A DNA stretch of 31,385 nucleotides from Sperchopsis tessellata. Taxonomy: Eukaryota > Arthropoda > Insecta > Coleoptera > Hydrophilidae. The stretch is from the NCBI GenBank assembly GCA_033557685.1, contig JAWQRN010000326.1, positions 1 to 31,385 of the forward strand, read 5' to 3'. Shown one piece after another: positions 20,616 through 31,112 of this stretch (positions are counted from its first letter, which is position 1; the number at the start of each line of letters is the position of its first letter). The notes beneath the pieces were generated by a model. The model did not search any database. It was not told the DNA's origin and saw only the letters and a program-made list of their open reading frames with translations. A program made the translations under genes and the position numbers.

Positions 20616-22260
20616 TAAAATTAGAACCTTATCTTAAAAAATAATAAAATAAACTACATTCTAATTACTACATTTTACCTTCAAGAAAACAAATGACAAA
20701 AAGCCTCAGATCAAGTGATGAAAGCGTATTGCTTTTACTCAGGAGCTTTGTGAATTAATTATAACATAAACACAAAAACAACAAGTGCGAGTAGGATCTT
20801 AGAGACTAGAACAAAAAAAAGATGGAAATACTGAATTTGGAAACAAAACATGGACAATATAAGGCCTCACTGACGAAGGTTCATGAAATTATGGATACGG
20901 TTTGTTTGAAAAAAAATATAAGCAGTGGTCCGACGACACACGCGCATCAATCTTTCCATGCCCATTGTTAAGATGCTCATCTGTATCAACATCTACCTTT
21001 CCAGAAGAACAATTTATTTAAAAATTATCTGCATAAAGATGACATTTGTAGTGTTTGAGACAGTGACAAATGATTTGTAGAAACAGTGTACAGTGATGGC
21101 CCAAAATAGATTTGTGTAGTAGTTTATATCTCAAATACGAAATGACTGCAAATAAGTTAAAGGAATTGGTGGAAAGGCTAAATAAATGAAGGATGGATAA
21201 TAGCACGCGATGATGAAGAGAACAAAGTTCAAAAGAATCCAGCATCTGTTATTGCTAACAAAGTAGATTCACAGCCATGCGTGCGCTAAAAAGAGCCTTA
21301 GAACGTTTTCATATTTTAAATTCAATATCTAATATTTCATGTATAATATTTATTATATCTTTCCAATTGCACTGAGTGAATTCTAGTTTCAGACTTCAAA
21401 GTCAGAATTGGTTACAGGCGACCAAAATTTGTGTGTATTATGTTATGGGAAAATTTACTATATATTATTCTCAGTTAAATCACTAAAGGTGATACGGCTA
21501 TAATACAAAACTAACCTAAAATAAACTTTTATATGCCAAATATAAAATTATGCAAAACTAATTTTTATATTAACACTTCATAGATATTAGTATGAATTGT
21601 ATATCATTAAAGCGTTAGATACACATCTTCTTATATTAACGCCATTCTTACGGTACATTAATAATACTACTATGGCCCCTAGCTACAAGTATACGTGCTG
21701 ACAGAAAGAACTCTTGAGTTATTACCATAAGCTTGCGATATAAGAGCAACTCTGCAGCAAAAATGACCGAGCTTATAGCTTATTTGTTCAGGTAATGTAT
21801 TGTGGAAACGTGACACCTAAAAAATTTACTACTATTTCATGATACAAAATATCACAAGCAGCCAACAATTTACTGGATGTTTGATGAAGAAAAGGCAACC
21901 ATATCAAATAATAATTGTAATTTATGTACCATTTAAATAATACATAATTTCAGTTAAGGAATGAAGAACAAGTATTTTGCAGAGGTTTATTTTATCGAAC
22001 TATAATCACAAATAATAATTATATGCAGAATAAATGTAGTAAAATTCAGAATAACAGATCATAATATTATTCTTATTCAAGATTTCTATAGCCAACATCG
22101 AGGACACGAGTACGAAAAAAGACATCTCAGCAATAGGAGCCTGAATAAGGTCACTGGTTTTTCCTCCTTTAACCCTCATATAAAAACTTCCAAACACCCG
22201 ATATTCTTGCTAGTATAGGTACTTGTTTCAAATCAATTATTAATTAGCAATAACTGAAAA
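20614..22260. other. Intron spacer, unassigned
   Basis: No recognised domain. If the BEL/Pao gag remnant at 22261 once had a 5' LTR and primer-binding site, they should lie in the right part of this stretch. I could not identify either. Confidence 0.45.
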
Positions 22261-23480
22261 ATGGCAGATTTGGCATCGCTAACCGTCGAGCGTGAGAGAA
22301 TAAATGCGAAGCTAAATCGATTAAAAGAAAACATTAACAATTTCAAGGAAGGTGACGATTTGGATGAATTGAAATTGCGTAGACCGGCTCTAGCGTCGCC
22401 TTATAAAGATTTCGACAAAATTCAGTCTCAAATCGGGATTTAACGAAGCAAACGACAACCGAATGGTCAACTTTAGAAAATTTATATTACAATTTATTAG
22501 CAAAAATCGCGAAATTTGTAGATAAAACCCTCCCAGTTGCAGTTCATGCTGCTAAAAATCAATAAACTCAGGAATTGTCCATAAAACTACCCGAGTTAAA
22601 TGTATCTACCTTTTCTGGAAGACATTCAGTCTGGACTAGTTTTCACGATAACTTCCACATTCACGTTAGAATGGATTTAAACAATTGCCAGAAATTTCAT
22701 TATTTAAAATCTTGTCTGAAGGGCGATGCTTTTAACACCGTGGAGGCATTGTCTATTTTATTTTGTCGATCCACAAAATCGCAAAGGTTTCAGGAATATC
22801 ATTAAGACAATTAAATAACGATGTAAAAACAAATATAGCTTTAAAGGTCCTAAAACAATCTACAGATAAATGGGACGCTTTAGCTGTCTCGATAATAACG
22901 GAGAAATTAGACTACGGTACAAATCGGGTATGGCAATCGAAATTAACAACCAAAGTTCCACGATTAGCTAGTTTGATCGAATTTTTAGAACAAAGATCTA
23001 AAACGTTAAAAATTTAAATAAATCAACCTTATTCAAATTACATTATAATCAAGCTAAGGATATAAAACCGTTCCGAGGGATTAAAGATTTTTCAATGACA
23101 TTATTGTAAAAATCCATCTCATACACTCTATAAATGTCCTGAATTTTTAATTTTAACTCTCTTGAAACGGTTTTGAACATGAGATTATGCCAAAATTGTT
23201 TGAGATCAAATCATTCAACTTCAGAGTGCAGATCGAATATCAAATGCAAATAATGTCAGCAAAAGCATAACAGTCTTCTTCGTCAACAAACCGGTCTTAA
23301 GTTCAGAAATTCAGAACCGCCCACTTGCACCATTGAAGGCTGCCAGTGTCCGGTCAGGAAATCAGTCTTACTGTGGTTTTCAAACAGAACATGTTAATCA
23401 ATCTTGTCCTGGTTCTAACATATGTTAAAAAATTTCAATAAAAGCAATCGACTCTAGAATTAGTGTTATTTTTCCTTGCA
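22261..23480 (+). pseudogene. BEL/Pao LTR retrotransposon gag remnant
   Basis: ATG 22261 opens MADLASLTVERERINAKLNR, a coiled-coil-like start typical of BEL/Pao gag. After a stop, LPELNVSTFSGRHSVWTSFH (22575 frame) matches the family block LPxLxLPxFxGxxxxWxxF of DUF1759, followed by FHYLKSCLKGDAFNTVEAL. A further frame (22763-23017) gives LRQLNNDVKTNIALKVLK, WDALAVSIITEKLD and ASLIEFLEQRSKTL. Near 23180-23270 CQNCLRSNHSTSECRSN is a CCHC-like zinc knuckle, followed by CKxCQQKHNSLL. Four or more frame breaks are present. Protease, reverse transcriptase and LTRs are not found, so only the gag end survives. This is an endogenous retrotransposon fossil, not an active virus. Confidence 0.85.
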
Positions 23481-23539
23481 TCAAAGGCAAGGTGGTCCTT
23501 CAAAATACCAGTTTTCAAAAACAATGACAAAATCAATAA

Positions 23540-24230
23540 AGCCAGATCTTTTAATAAACTATAAAACGCATTGGCCTTGAGTTAGTGAATTATCTGTTCC
23601 GTCATTATATTTTGCTGTTCTTTCTCATCGGATACTTGTTTTAATTTTTAGCGATTACAGATGCATGTTGAGCACTAATTTATTGTTGTTGGGCTTCCAA
23701 ACCCTACATTAAATCTTGTCTTGAACACATGACGGAAATAATGAGACTTGACGTTGAGATCTTCATCAACAGTTTCTTGTAAATATACACGCCACATTTT
23801 CTTTATATTTATATCAGAGGGCAGACAATTCTGGACACCATTTTATTTCTGCAGTAATAATTTTCGACGCATTTAAACTTCTTTATAAAATTAATTACTG
23901 CTTGTTTCCTGTTTTCCCATGATATCGATGCTCGATTGCCTCCACGATTATTAGAAGGAAATGAAGTCGAGAAATGACACTGCTTGCCTGCATACTTCCA
24001 CCTTTTTGATACCCTTTGGGATGAAGTTAGTGTATGCAACTGGCGTTCGACTCCATTCTTTTGTAGTAAATTCTTTTCGTCTTAAAAAATTTGATGTATT
24101 TCAATATAAGGGAGATGATGAAATTACTGGTACAGTCTTCATGTTATGGAAACAAATTAGATTGCATATAAGTTACCTTCACTGGATGTTCATAAAATTT
24201 GTTGTGGAAAGCTGTGACATCCTTTAAAGT
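23540..24230 (-). pseudogene. Fragment of an insect repeat-associated gene family
   Basis: On the minus strand a frame (24039-23809) reads RGGNRASISWENRKQAVINF, then IKKFKCVENYYCRNK. Shifted frames continue CLPSDINIKKMWRVYLQETV, YFRHVFKTRFNVGFGSPTTN, CSTCICN, EKEQQNIMTEQIIH and LKANAFYSLLK. This order (a G-rich basic start, a HY-x-R block, L-x-SDLNI-x-KM, a Y-x-x-x-F-x-x-x-FN-x-x-FG-x-P block, C-x-x-C, then a coiled HKLRAKAFY-like block) recalls a family of uncharacterised, highly repeated insect proteins probably carried by transposons. I recognise the pattern from memory and cannot confirm the family name. Frameshifts show it is dead. It abuts the BEL/Pao gag tail-to-tail. Confidence 0.5.
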
Positions 24231-25220
24231 CAGTGATGAACATTGATACGTTCTACCTTTACGTACATGTTTACACTGCAACTTTTTAGGTATTCCAGGA
24301 GCTAAATTCCTGCAATAAATATTAAATGGAGAAACGTAAATAATAAAGATAATAATAGCTAATATATTAAACTATATAACGACTGTTTAGCATTCTGCCT
24401 TCAGTCGATTTTCTTTCCAAAGGTTCTTATTCACCCTTCGTTTCCTTGGTTGCCATGTGTCTCATACAGTGTAACAGTCCATTAGTAACTTAAAATTAAA
24501 CTTAATAAAATAAAATAAAAGTAAACTAGATAAAATAATACAAAAGGTGATCAATTGTTATGATTTAAAACTGAACAAATCTTGGAATGTGATAGAGCAC
24601 CTAACGGCCCAAGACCGAACTATGGATTTGGCTGGTTTTGCTGCCAACCAAACAATTTATGTATTAATTACTCATGGATGTAGCTTATTTTGACAAGTAT
24701 GAGTTTGCTACTATCCATATACTTTGAAAATATGCAATAAAATTATAAATATAAACATAAAAAAAATGTGGCTGGTTATGCAACTATACGACTCATATCT
24801 ATAAGTGTATTAGAGGTTCAGATAGACTTAAAAAATGTCTACATATCTATATCACTATATTTCAGAATTAAATAAAAATTGAATGCACTGATATGGGGAT
24901 ATATTAAATATTATAAGAAGATATGTGTGTCACAACTAGCCAAAACATTTATATTTATAAAAGTGTTTCCATAAAAGTTTTAGCAGTTATATGTTATTTC
25001 CTTGACATATTTTATTAGAATCATTACAAAAATTAAAAAAAAAAATCATTACAGCTTGTCCAGATTCGTAATTTATATTAACATATATTGTTTTATCACA
25101 ACTCGTATGGATTATTATACTTTTTTATTTTATTTCCGAATTCTATCCCGTGCACTTAATTGTATGATGCCTACATTTTTGATTATATCCTTTTGATACA
25201 GTAAAATATCAGCACAAAAT
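24231..25220. other. Intron spacer, unassigned
   Basis: AT-rich sequence with poly-A runs and no recognised feature. Confidence 0.45.
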
Positions 25221-26260
25221 GACTACTTCTGGTGCAGATAAAGCGACCTAAGGACGTTGATATAATATTAAATGAAGTCTGGATATATGAGATAGATAAC
25301 GTTATATTGAGCAACTGACTAGAGTTTTCAATAAAGTATGAAAGGGAGAAGGTTTTCCAGATGAATGGAAAGATAGGGCCATAAAACCGATACATAAAAA
25401 AGGTGATCGCAATACATCAGCAAACTATAGGAATAGCCTATAAAATCTAGGTAATGATATTGGAAAGAAGATTTACGACAACTTGAAAGCAAGTATGTTA
25501 TTCCAGACGCATAGGTAAAATGGACAGTTTTTACTTATATTATCTAGCGTTGCTTTAAAACTTCTCCCAACTCCCATTTAATTTTGTAAAACTATAAAAG
25601 ATGTATTATATGCATTTTGATTAAATCAAATTGTACACTTTACAAGATATATTGTCAATAGCATGGAATCAAACATTTCAATATAAAAGACAATATGCAG
25701 ATCGAAACAGAGCTTTTGATTGGTAGAGTAGAATAAGTTGTGGCAAATAATACAACTTATGAAATAAACACCTGGTAAGGAGACTGAAAGATATATTAAC
25801 AGCTATAAGTACTATTGAGAGTAAATGGAAAAATATCAACAAGATTTTAGACATGATTTTTTATGTGATGTTCTCAGAGTCCAAGTCTTATATAGATGAA
25901 AATGGCTGGACAATAGCATAGTGGTTATTGTTAAGATACATAAAGATATAGATATGTACGGCAGGTGAAAGAGTAATGGAAAAATAGGAGAGGGGGGGGG
26001 TCAAGAACGCATTGCAAAAGTTAAAGAATTTAAGTACCTTCGCTATAATTTCCAAACCATCAAAAACAAAGTACAATTTAAAGAAAGTAATGTTTGAGAG
26101 AAAACGATCAACAAAAACTGTCTAAGTGAGAAAGGAAAAGATAAATGTTCTATGATAGAAACGGATATTAAAAGTAATGCTAGCTAAAAAGTAGCTGACT
26201 GTAGTTAAAAATAGCACATTAAGCAGGTATTACAAAAATATAATTGTAGGGGCTTAGTGC
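25221..26260 (+). pseudogene. Degenerate LINE reverse transcriptase (fingers/palm part)
   Basis: Frames on the plus strand read EDVDIILNEVW-like text near 25245-25290, then FNKV-KGEGFPDEWKDRAIKP and IHKKGDRNTSANYRN near 25328-25435, and LNLGNDIGKKIYDNL near 25440-25490. The GFPxxWKxxxIxPIHKKGDxxxxxNYR block is the conserved N-terminal finger of non-LTR reverse transcriptases. Later VKEFKYLRYNFQT (about 26015-26060) corresponds to the thumb FKYLGxxF block. The catalytic palm between them is unreadable. Numerous stops make it inactive. A run of nine Gs at 25992-26000 interrupts the sequence. Confidence 0.72.
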
Positions 26261-26279
26261 AAAAGTAGTAAAAATGATA

Positions 26280-27130
26280 CTTTCTAAATCATAATCAGCC
26301 GTTGTCCATCCACTGCTGAATACCCCCCCCATTTGTTGGTATCTTCTTTCATATTACTCCTAGGTATTTGAAAACATCTCGATATCATCTGTCGATAGGG
26401 CATCGTCTTGATCTTGTATAGTTTAGCGGAGTTCAGAACTAGAACTCTGTAGAGCACTTGCATACGTACAAAAAAGTAGATGGGAACGATCTTCTTTACA
26501 CGTTTAAGAATATCCTGGTATTTTGTCCGTCTTCTTGTCCATTCACACCGTACCCTCATATCCAGTCACATAAACTTATCCCCATCATATACATACCTCT
26601 CCATATCTCCCTTGCATACGACAAAATGGGCAACACACATTGATCACAAACCTTTCATTCAAGGCACAGATGTTAACTTAATCTATGGTAATTACGTTTC
26701 CTAGATACGTGTATGTATTAAAAACCTCAAGCATAATATTCTCAATGTGTACATAAGTTTTGCTGCACTGTTGAAAATCTTAGTTTATTCGTAATTAATC
26801 TTTAGGCCAATATCACGACCTGCTGTGTTTAGTTCTTCGAACTCTTTGGTTATGTGCAAATTCATATATACCACAGTGGAAGTATAATAAGTTTGGTGAT
26901 ATATTATATCCTTGAAGAACATCCTCCTATATACTGAATTTGTTCGTTTCTTTATGAAGCTTGATAGATGATGTAGCTTACTGATAAATGTTTTGAATCA
27001 ACTGTATATCCGCGATCTATGTCTTTTTTAATGGTACACTTATGCGTTTTCATGGAAATTACGAGCACCTCGTAGTCGACAAAGGCGCAGCAAAGGGAAA
27101 TATCATATTCATTACAGCAGGAAATTATAT
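26280..27130 (-). pseudogene. Degenerate LINE reverse transcriptase, antisense copy
   Basis: Reading the minus strand from about 27115: EYDISLCCAFVDYE matches motif A context (FVDYEKAFD, truncated at the last acidic position). Further down, EELNTAGRDIGLKIN (near 26850-26800) with FNSAAKLMYT is the post-YADD block, usually ELxxxGxxIGLxMNxxKTK. At the end a frame of 91 codons (26559-26284) includes RVRCEWTRRRTKYQDILKRV and ends in a QRL-containing tail where LINEs of this type have a GRPxxRWxDDI region. It lies tail-to-tail with the plus-strand LINE at 25221-26260. Stops and frameshifts occur throughout. Confidence 0.6.
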
Positions 27131-28492
27131 CTTTTTCTCTGTCTCAATATAGTCAATGGTGCTTAAGTGTTTGCTGAAAGCTTCTTACACTTGTTATGAC
27201 TTTCTTTGACAGCGTTATTATGTATGAGTTGTTCAAAATGAATTTAAAAATGAAATGTCTGATTAGTAATTGAACGAGAACAGAATATTGACATTTTACA
27301 ATGATCAAGAAATATTGTATACCTTCTGGTTTACAATATTTCAACACAAGAACATATCAGGTAATATCCTAGAATAAGATAAACACTAGGATTAATTAAG
27401 AATATACCATGACAGAGTTCTAATAAAGCGTCACCGTCACTTTCAGATAACCCTAATTTGAAAGTACTAACTACTCGTCTACATTGGTATACACGTATAC
27501 TTCATTTCTACAGATTTATTTTGGAATTACGACTAGATATGGATCTAGTAGAAGGCCAACAACGGTGTGTCTATTAAGCCTAACGCAGAATTTACAACGA
27601 GATGTCTTAAACCTATATCCACACCTCAGCCACTTAAGCAAACAACAGATTTTGGTGCCCAGGATTAAATCACAAACGCCTGTAGGCAAAAGTAAGGCTA
27701 AAGTCAGTTTTGCATGGACTTTGTATAAGACTTAATATAACAGACCAACTAGTAGTGAATACAAATAGTATATGCGAGTATCTTCACCCTGCTATTAACA
27801 CAGGGCCGCACTTTTGAATACCCCCAACGTTTATCCACCAAATCAAACATTGCCTAGAGTTACCTGAAGTATTTGGTCTTGTATTCAAAATAATGAAATA
27901 GATGTAATGATAAAATAAAAAGTCATTAACCTTGGAAATATTATATATAGCAAGTAAATATGAAAATAAAAGTATAAGATAAGATAATAACGGAAAAAAT
28001 AACTAAAATGAATTAAAATCCTTATTAGATTATTTAGAACTCAATTAAGAAATAATTTATCATTTAAAGAATTGGTGTACGGCAGAGCTTTCAACTGGAG
28101 TGCACGGGGCACACTAGCGTACCTCGAAAGTTCACATGTATGCCACGAAAGGTCACATGTGTGCCGTAAGATTTTGACATAAAGTAATAACAATAATAAT
28201 GGTGTACCGTAGAATATCGTTTAGTGTTCAGTAAAAACCCTTGGTGGGATTTGTGACGATAGCGATAAAAAGAGATATTGGATGAAAAAAAAGGATTGAA
28301 AACAGGAGGATTAGAGTGTAAAATAATTTTTAGTTGATTTTCAGCATATTATGTTTGCTATTTTTCTAAATTTGTAAATGTAAAGAAATAAAGATTTAAC
28401 TTAGTTAAATGGTTTGTTGTGTCCGCATAAGTAAAACAAGGTGAAATTTAGGTGTGCACCAAAGCTCTTTCAAACAATAAAAGGAAACTTAC
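27131..28492. other. Intron spacer; one unassigned open frame
   Basis: A plus-strand frame at 27484-27735 (83 codons) contains LQRDVLNLYPHLSHLSKQQI and LVPRIKSQTPVGKSKAKVSF. It follows an acceptor-like TTCATTTCTACAG and has a protein-like composition, but I do not recognise the family and see no donor. It may be another transposon piece. The rest is AT-rich intron up to the donor at 28492/28491. Confidence 0.35.
28125..28166 (+). repeat. Two tandem 21-bp repeats
   Basis: CGAAAGTTCACATGTATGCCA (28125-28145) is followed directly by CGAAAGGTCACATGTGTGCCG (28146-28166), which differ at three positions. They lie in a locally GC-richer island of the intron. Confidence 0.75.
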
Positions 28493-29286
28493 TTGTAAAT
28501 ATCCTCCCATATTTTTCCTTCCCACAGGCGTTCTTGAGGCGATCCCGGAAGTTGAGTTATGTTGGTAACTTCCCAGCGGTTTCTGAGGAAACGATTCACT
28601 ACTATCGATGTCAGTTGAACTAATTGGCACATTAACACTCTTATTACAACTATCACTATCACAAGTTGTGTTTAACATATCACTTACACTACTGGAAGCA
28701 CTTTTATTTTGTTTAGACCCAGACAACTGATAGAGAAACGATTTATTGTTACGCGCACCTCGATTAAACCCGCCGCTGCTACCGCTATTCTCATTATTAT
28801 TAATAAAACTATTCAAACCACCTCTACAGTTCAAACTTTCGATTTTGTGGCTTACATGTAAAAACGATGAGTTTCGGTCAACTGTTTTCCGGTCCTCGTG
28901 GCCACCACCGTAAGAGGGTATCACTAATTCAGTGTCTGGAAGATTAGAAAGCATTTTTTGAACATTCGGAGATATGATTTCTAAGCTTTCGTTGCTTTTG
29001 TGGGGGACCTTCTCAGGAGATCTCCTAAGACTGTAGCTACATTTAGGCGTGGTCTTTCTGTGCGTAGGTGCTATGGTCTCTTCGGAAGAGAAGTTTTTGT
29101 TAAGCTCTTGGTCAGATACGTTGGCTAAAATTTTTTGCACGTTCGGCGATAAGTTGGCGAAGCTGTTTGCGCTTGGTGCAAGTCTTGAAGGTCGCTTTTC
29201 GTTGGTGGTTTGTATTATTGGTCCAGAGTTTCCTAAACGATCTTCAATTTCGCCCATAATACTGGGCATCAAGTCTGCGGACGTGC
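28493..29286 (-). CDS. RhoGEF gene exon: long disordered N-terminal region with repeated motif
   Basis: This 794-nt minus-strand exon has an acceptor TTGTTACAG|GC at 29287/29286 and a donor CAA|GTAAGT at 28493/28492. The first two bases complete a split codon, 264 codons follow without a stop, and the exon ends in phase 0, as required by the next exon at 9594. Content in order: an acidic start (PSIMGEIEDRL); motif copy 1, LSPNVQKILANVSDQEL (29102-29152); a basic Ser/Thr stretch; motif copy 2, ISPNVQKMLSNLPDTEL (28925-28975); then a Ser/Asn/Gly-rich tail (NNNENSGSSGGFNRGARNN, SKQNKSASSSV) ending RKNMGGYLQ. No membrane segment or signal peptide is present. It joins the Ser-rich exon and then the DH domain. 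An in-frame Met two codons after the exon's TTG is not a likely start, because the frame stays open to a strong acceptor. Confidence 0.92.
28925..28975 (-). other. Repeated SPNVQK motif, copy 2
   Basis: ISPNVQKMLSNLPDTEL shares 11 of 17 residues with copy 1. S/P, N, V, QK, L, N, D and EL are conserved at the same spacing. It is predicted to form a short helix in a disordered region. Confidence 0.75.
29102..29152 (-). other. Repeated SPNVQK motif, copy 1
   Basis: LSPNVQKILANVSDQEL is the first copy of the duplicated motif, lying 42 residues before copy 2. Its function is unknown to me. Confidence 0.75.
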
Positions 29287-29636
29287 CTGTAACAATAATT
29301 TATTATTAGATATATAAAGTTTTTTAAATTTCTAGTATTAATTCCACCTTATATTACTTAACTCTTAATTAAGATATATGATTTACTTTTTATATAGTAA
29401 AAAAACTATTTGGTTATCGGAATTTTATAAAAACAATAGCTGCTTTACGCTATTAGAATAGAAGCGGCTTGTCGATGCATTCAAAAATTTGGTAGTTGTA
29501 CCTCCAATTTAATTGTATCGCTTTCGTGGCTTTAACACTTTTATTACCTATTTATTACCACGAAGTAAGAGTTTAGATTTTTGAATCCCCAAAAAATACA
29601 TAAATTAAAAAAAAAAAAAACTAATAAAGAACCTAC

Positions 29637-29665
29637 CATTAGAGCCCACAGAGCCATTTGTTTCG
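29637..29665 (-). CDS. Candidate 29-nt micro-exon of the RhoGEF gene
   Basis: On the minus strand an acceptor-like ACTAAAACAG precedes 29665, and a good donor AATG|GTAGGT lies at 29637/29636. The enclosed bases read, after one base completing an upstream codon, ETNGSVGSN and then one G. That G joins with GC at 29286 to form Gly, giving SNG-TSADL, so the phase at the downstream border fits exactly. The composition (Gly/Ser/Asn) matches the neighbouring exon and is less AT-rich than its surroundings. Against it, the acceptor has no real pyrimidine tract, and very short exons arise by chance. An in-frame stop just upstream excludes a longer exon in this frame. Confidence 0.42.
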
Positions 29666-30887
29666 CTGTTTTAGTTATTGGTTATTATTTTATTATGTTG
29701 GTTATTGGTTATGGTTAACAAGATAAACGCAGTACATAGTTCAAATTATTTAGTATCAGAGATATGTATATCAAATTTTATATATTTTTGTGTTTTAAAT
29801 TTTTTAATTAAAATATATTATGGTTTTAGTGAACGTATCGTTATAATTAAAAACTGAAGTTATCTTTGTAAGATTTTCTTGCATATAATAGATACACATT
29901 ATATTAAGGAAATGTACCCAAATTTCTGGGCAAAATGAAATAAAATTTCACTGCTTATCTAAACATGATTTTACAACTCAATGGGTACACATCAACTATA
30001 TTTCTTGGAGACGTAGGTCAGAGATTGCGTAGACTAGAGTACAGAGGCTTGCTTAATTTTAAGGGGCCAACGTCCACGATTGTAGTAAGCTTTTATTAAA
30101 AGGTATGCAGTTATTTACATAGATATCTTAAATGTTGTTTATTTGACATTAATATTAATTTAATACGAGACCGCATTTGTATAAAATTTTCAACACATGA
30201 GAACGATAAATACTAATAATATATGTGACATTTAAAAACTTATATGGCAAGTAGTTCATATATTGTGCGGTTTATAACGATTTGAGAGGGTTCCTTTGTT
30301 GATAAAATGAGTGAAATTCAGTTTCTACATCGTAATGTAATAAACTCAAAAGATAGTCAAAAGTTGAAAATCTATTGTATGAAGAGCTAGAGTATGGATT
30401 ATTTAAGTAAATTTTCGATTGTACAAATGTACTTGTTTGTACCATTAATTTTTATTTATATTAATTAAATTCACTAGAAAACAACTTGAGGGAATAAAAC
30501 TACCAGATTGCTGTTATTCGTGCATGGATATACTGTGCGACATAAGTTGACATTACGTTTGTGATATTTAAGTGAAAAATGTATATGCCAGTGGTGTAAA
30601 GTGGTTTAAAGAAGCTAGCAGTAAGCTGAGTCAATGAATTTAGTATATCCGAAGAACTTTATTTTTAACCTGCTGTGCAGAAAATTTAACTTCGTTGGAG
30701 GACATTTTTTTCTGAAATATTATGAAGGATGAGACTCTAGGTATATTATTGCGATCCTCTTACTAAACAGGAAATTATGTGGTGAGGATTTCACCAAAAA
30801 TGGTCAAAACAGTATTAAGTTCAAATATATATAGTGTTTTTAACGAATATACTTCTTAACAAAATAATGAAGTTCAGTAAATAATGT
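29666..30887. other. Intronic or upstream AT-rich DNA
   Basis: No recognised coding or repeat feature. If the gene's 5' end is near, promoter sequence could lie here, but I see no convincing core promoter and cannot tell. Confidence 0.4.
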
Positions 30888-31112
30888 ATGACTGATTTCA
30901 CGGAGTTAAGGCACCCACAGTACATACATGACCTAGCTTCTTTTTTAATTTTAAACCTCAAAAAGCATCTGAAAGGCAAACGTTTTGTTTCTGATGAAAT
31001 GAGAAGAGATCTGTTGAACAGTATTTTGCAAGGTTACCAAAGAATTTTTTCTGAGTGTATGGAACAATTGAAAAAATTATCGAATAAGTGTGAGCTTAGA
31101 AATGTAAAATAA
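30888..31112 (+). pseudogene. mariner transposase C-terminal fragment
   Basis: A 74-codon frame reads ELRHPQYIHDLASF, then LNLKKHLKGKRFVSDE, and ends with YQRIFSECMEQLKKLSNKC. This is the C-terminal end of a mariner (DD34D) transposase, usually HPPYSPDLAPSDxxLFxxLKxxLxGKxFxxDEE, followed by an FFxxGIxxLxxRWxKC tail. Here Pro-Ser-Asp of the third catalytic block is missing (DLA runs directly into SF), so the catalytic Asp is lost. No upstream DNA-binding region or inverted repeats are seen nearby. It is a different subgroup from the two longer elements in the window. Confidence 0.82.

Noticed and set aside
28441..28623. Plus-strand 60-codon open frame over the long RhoGEF exon border
   Set aside because: It overlaps the well-supported minus-strand exon and its donor. 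It has no recognisable domain and is an antisense shadow.
29049..29309. Plus-strand 86-codon frame
   Set aside because: It is the antisense shadow of the minus-strand exon, and its reading mirrors the coding strand's codon pattern.
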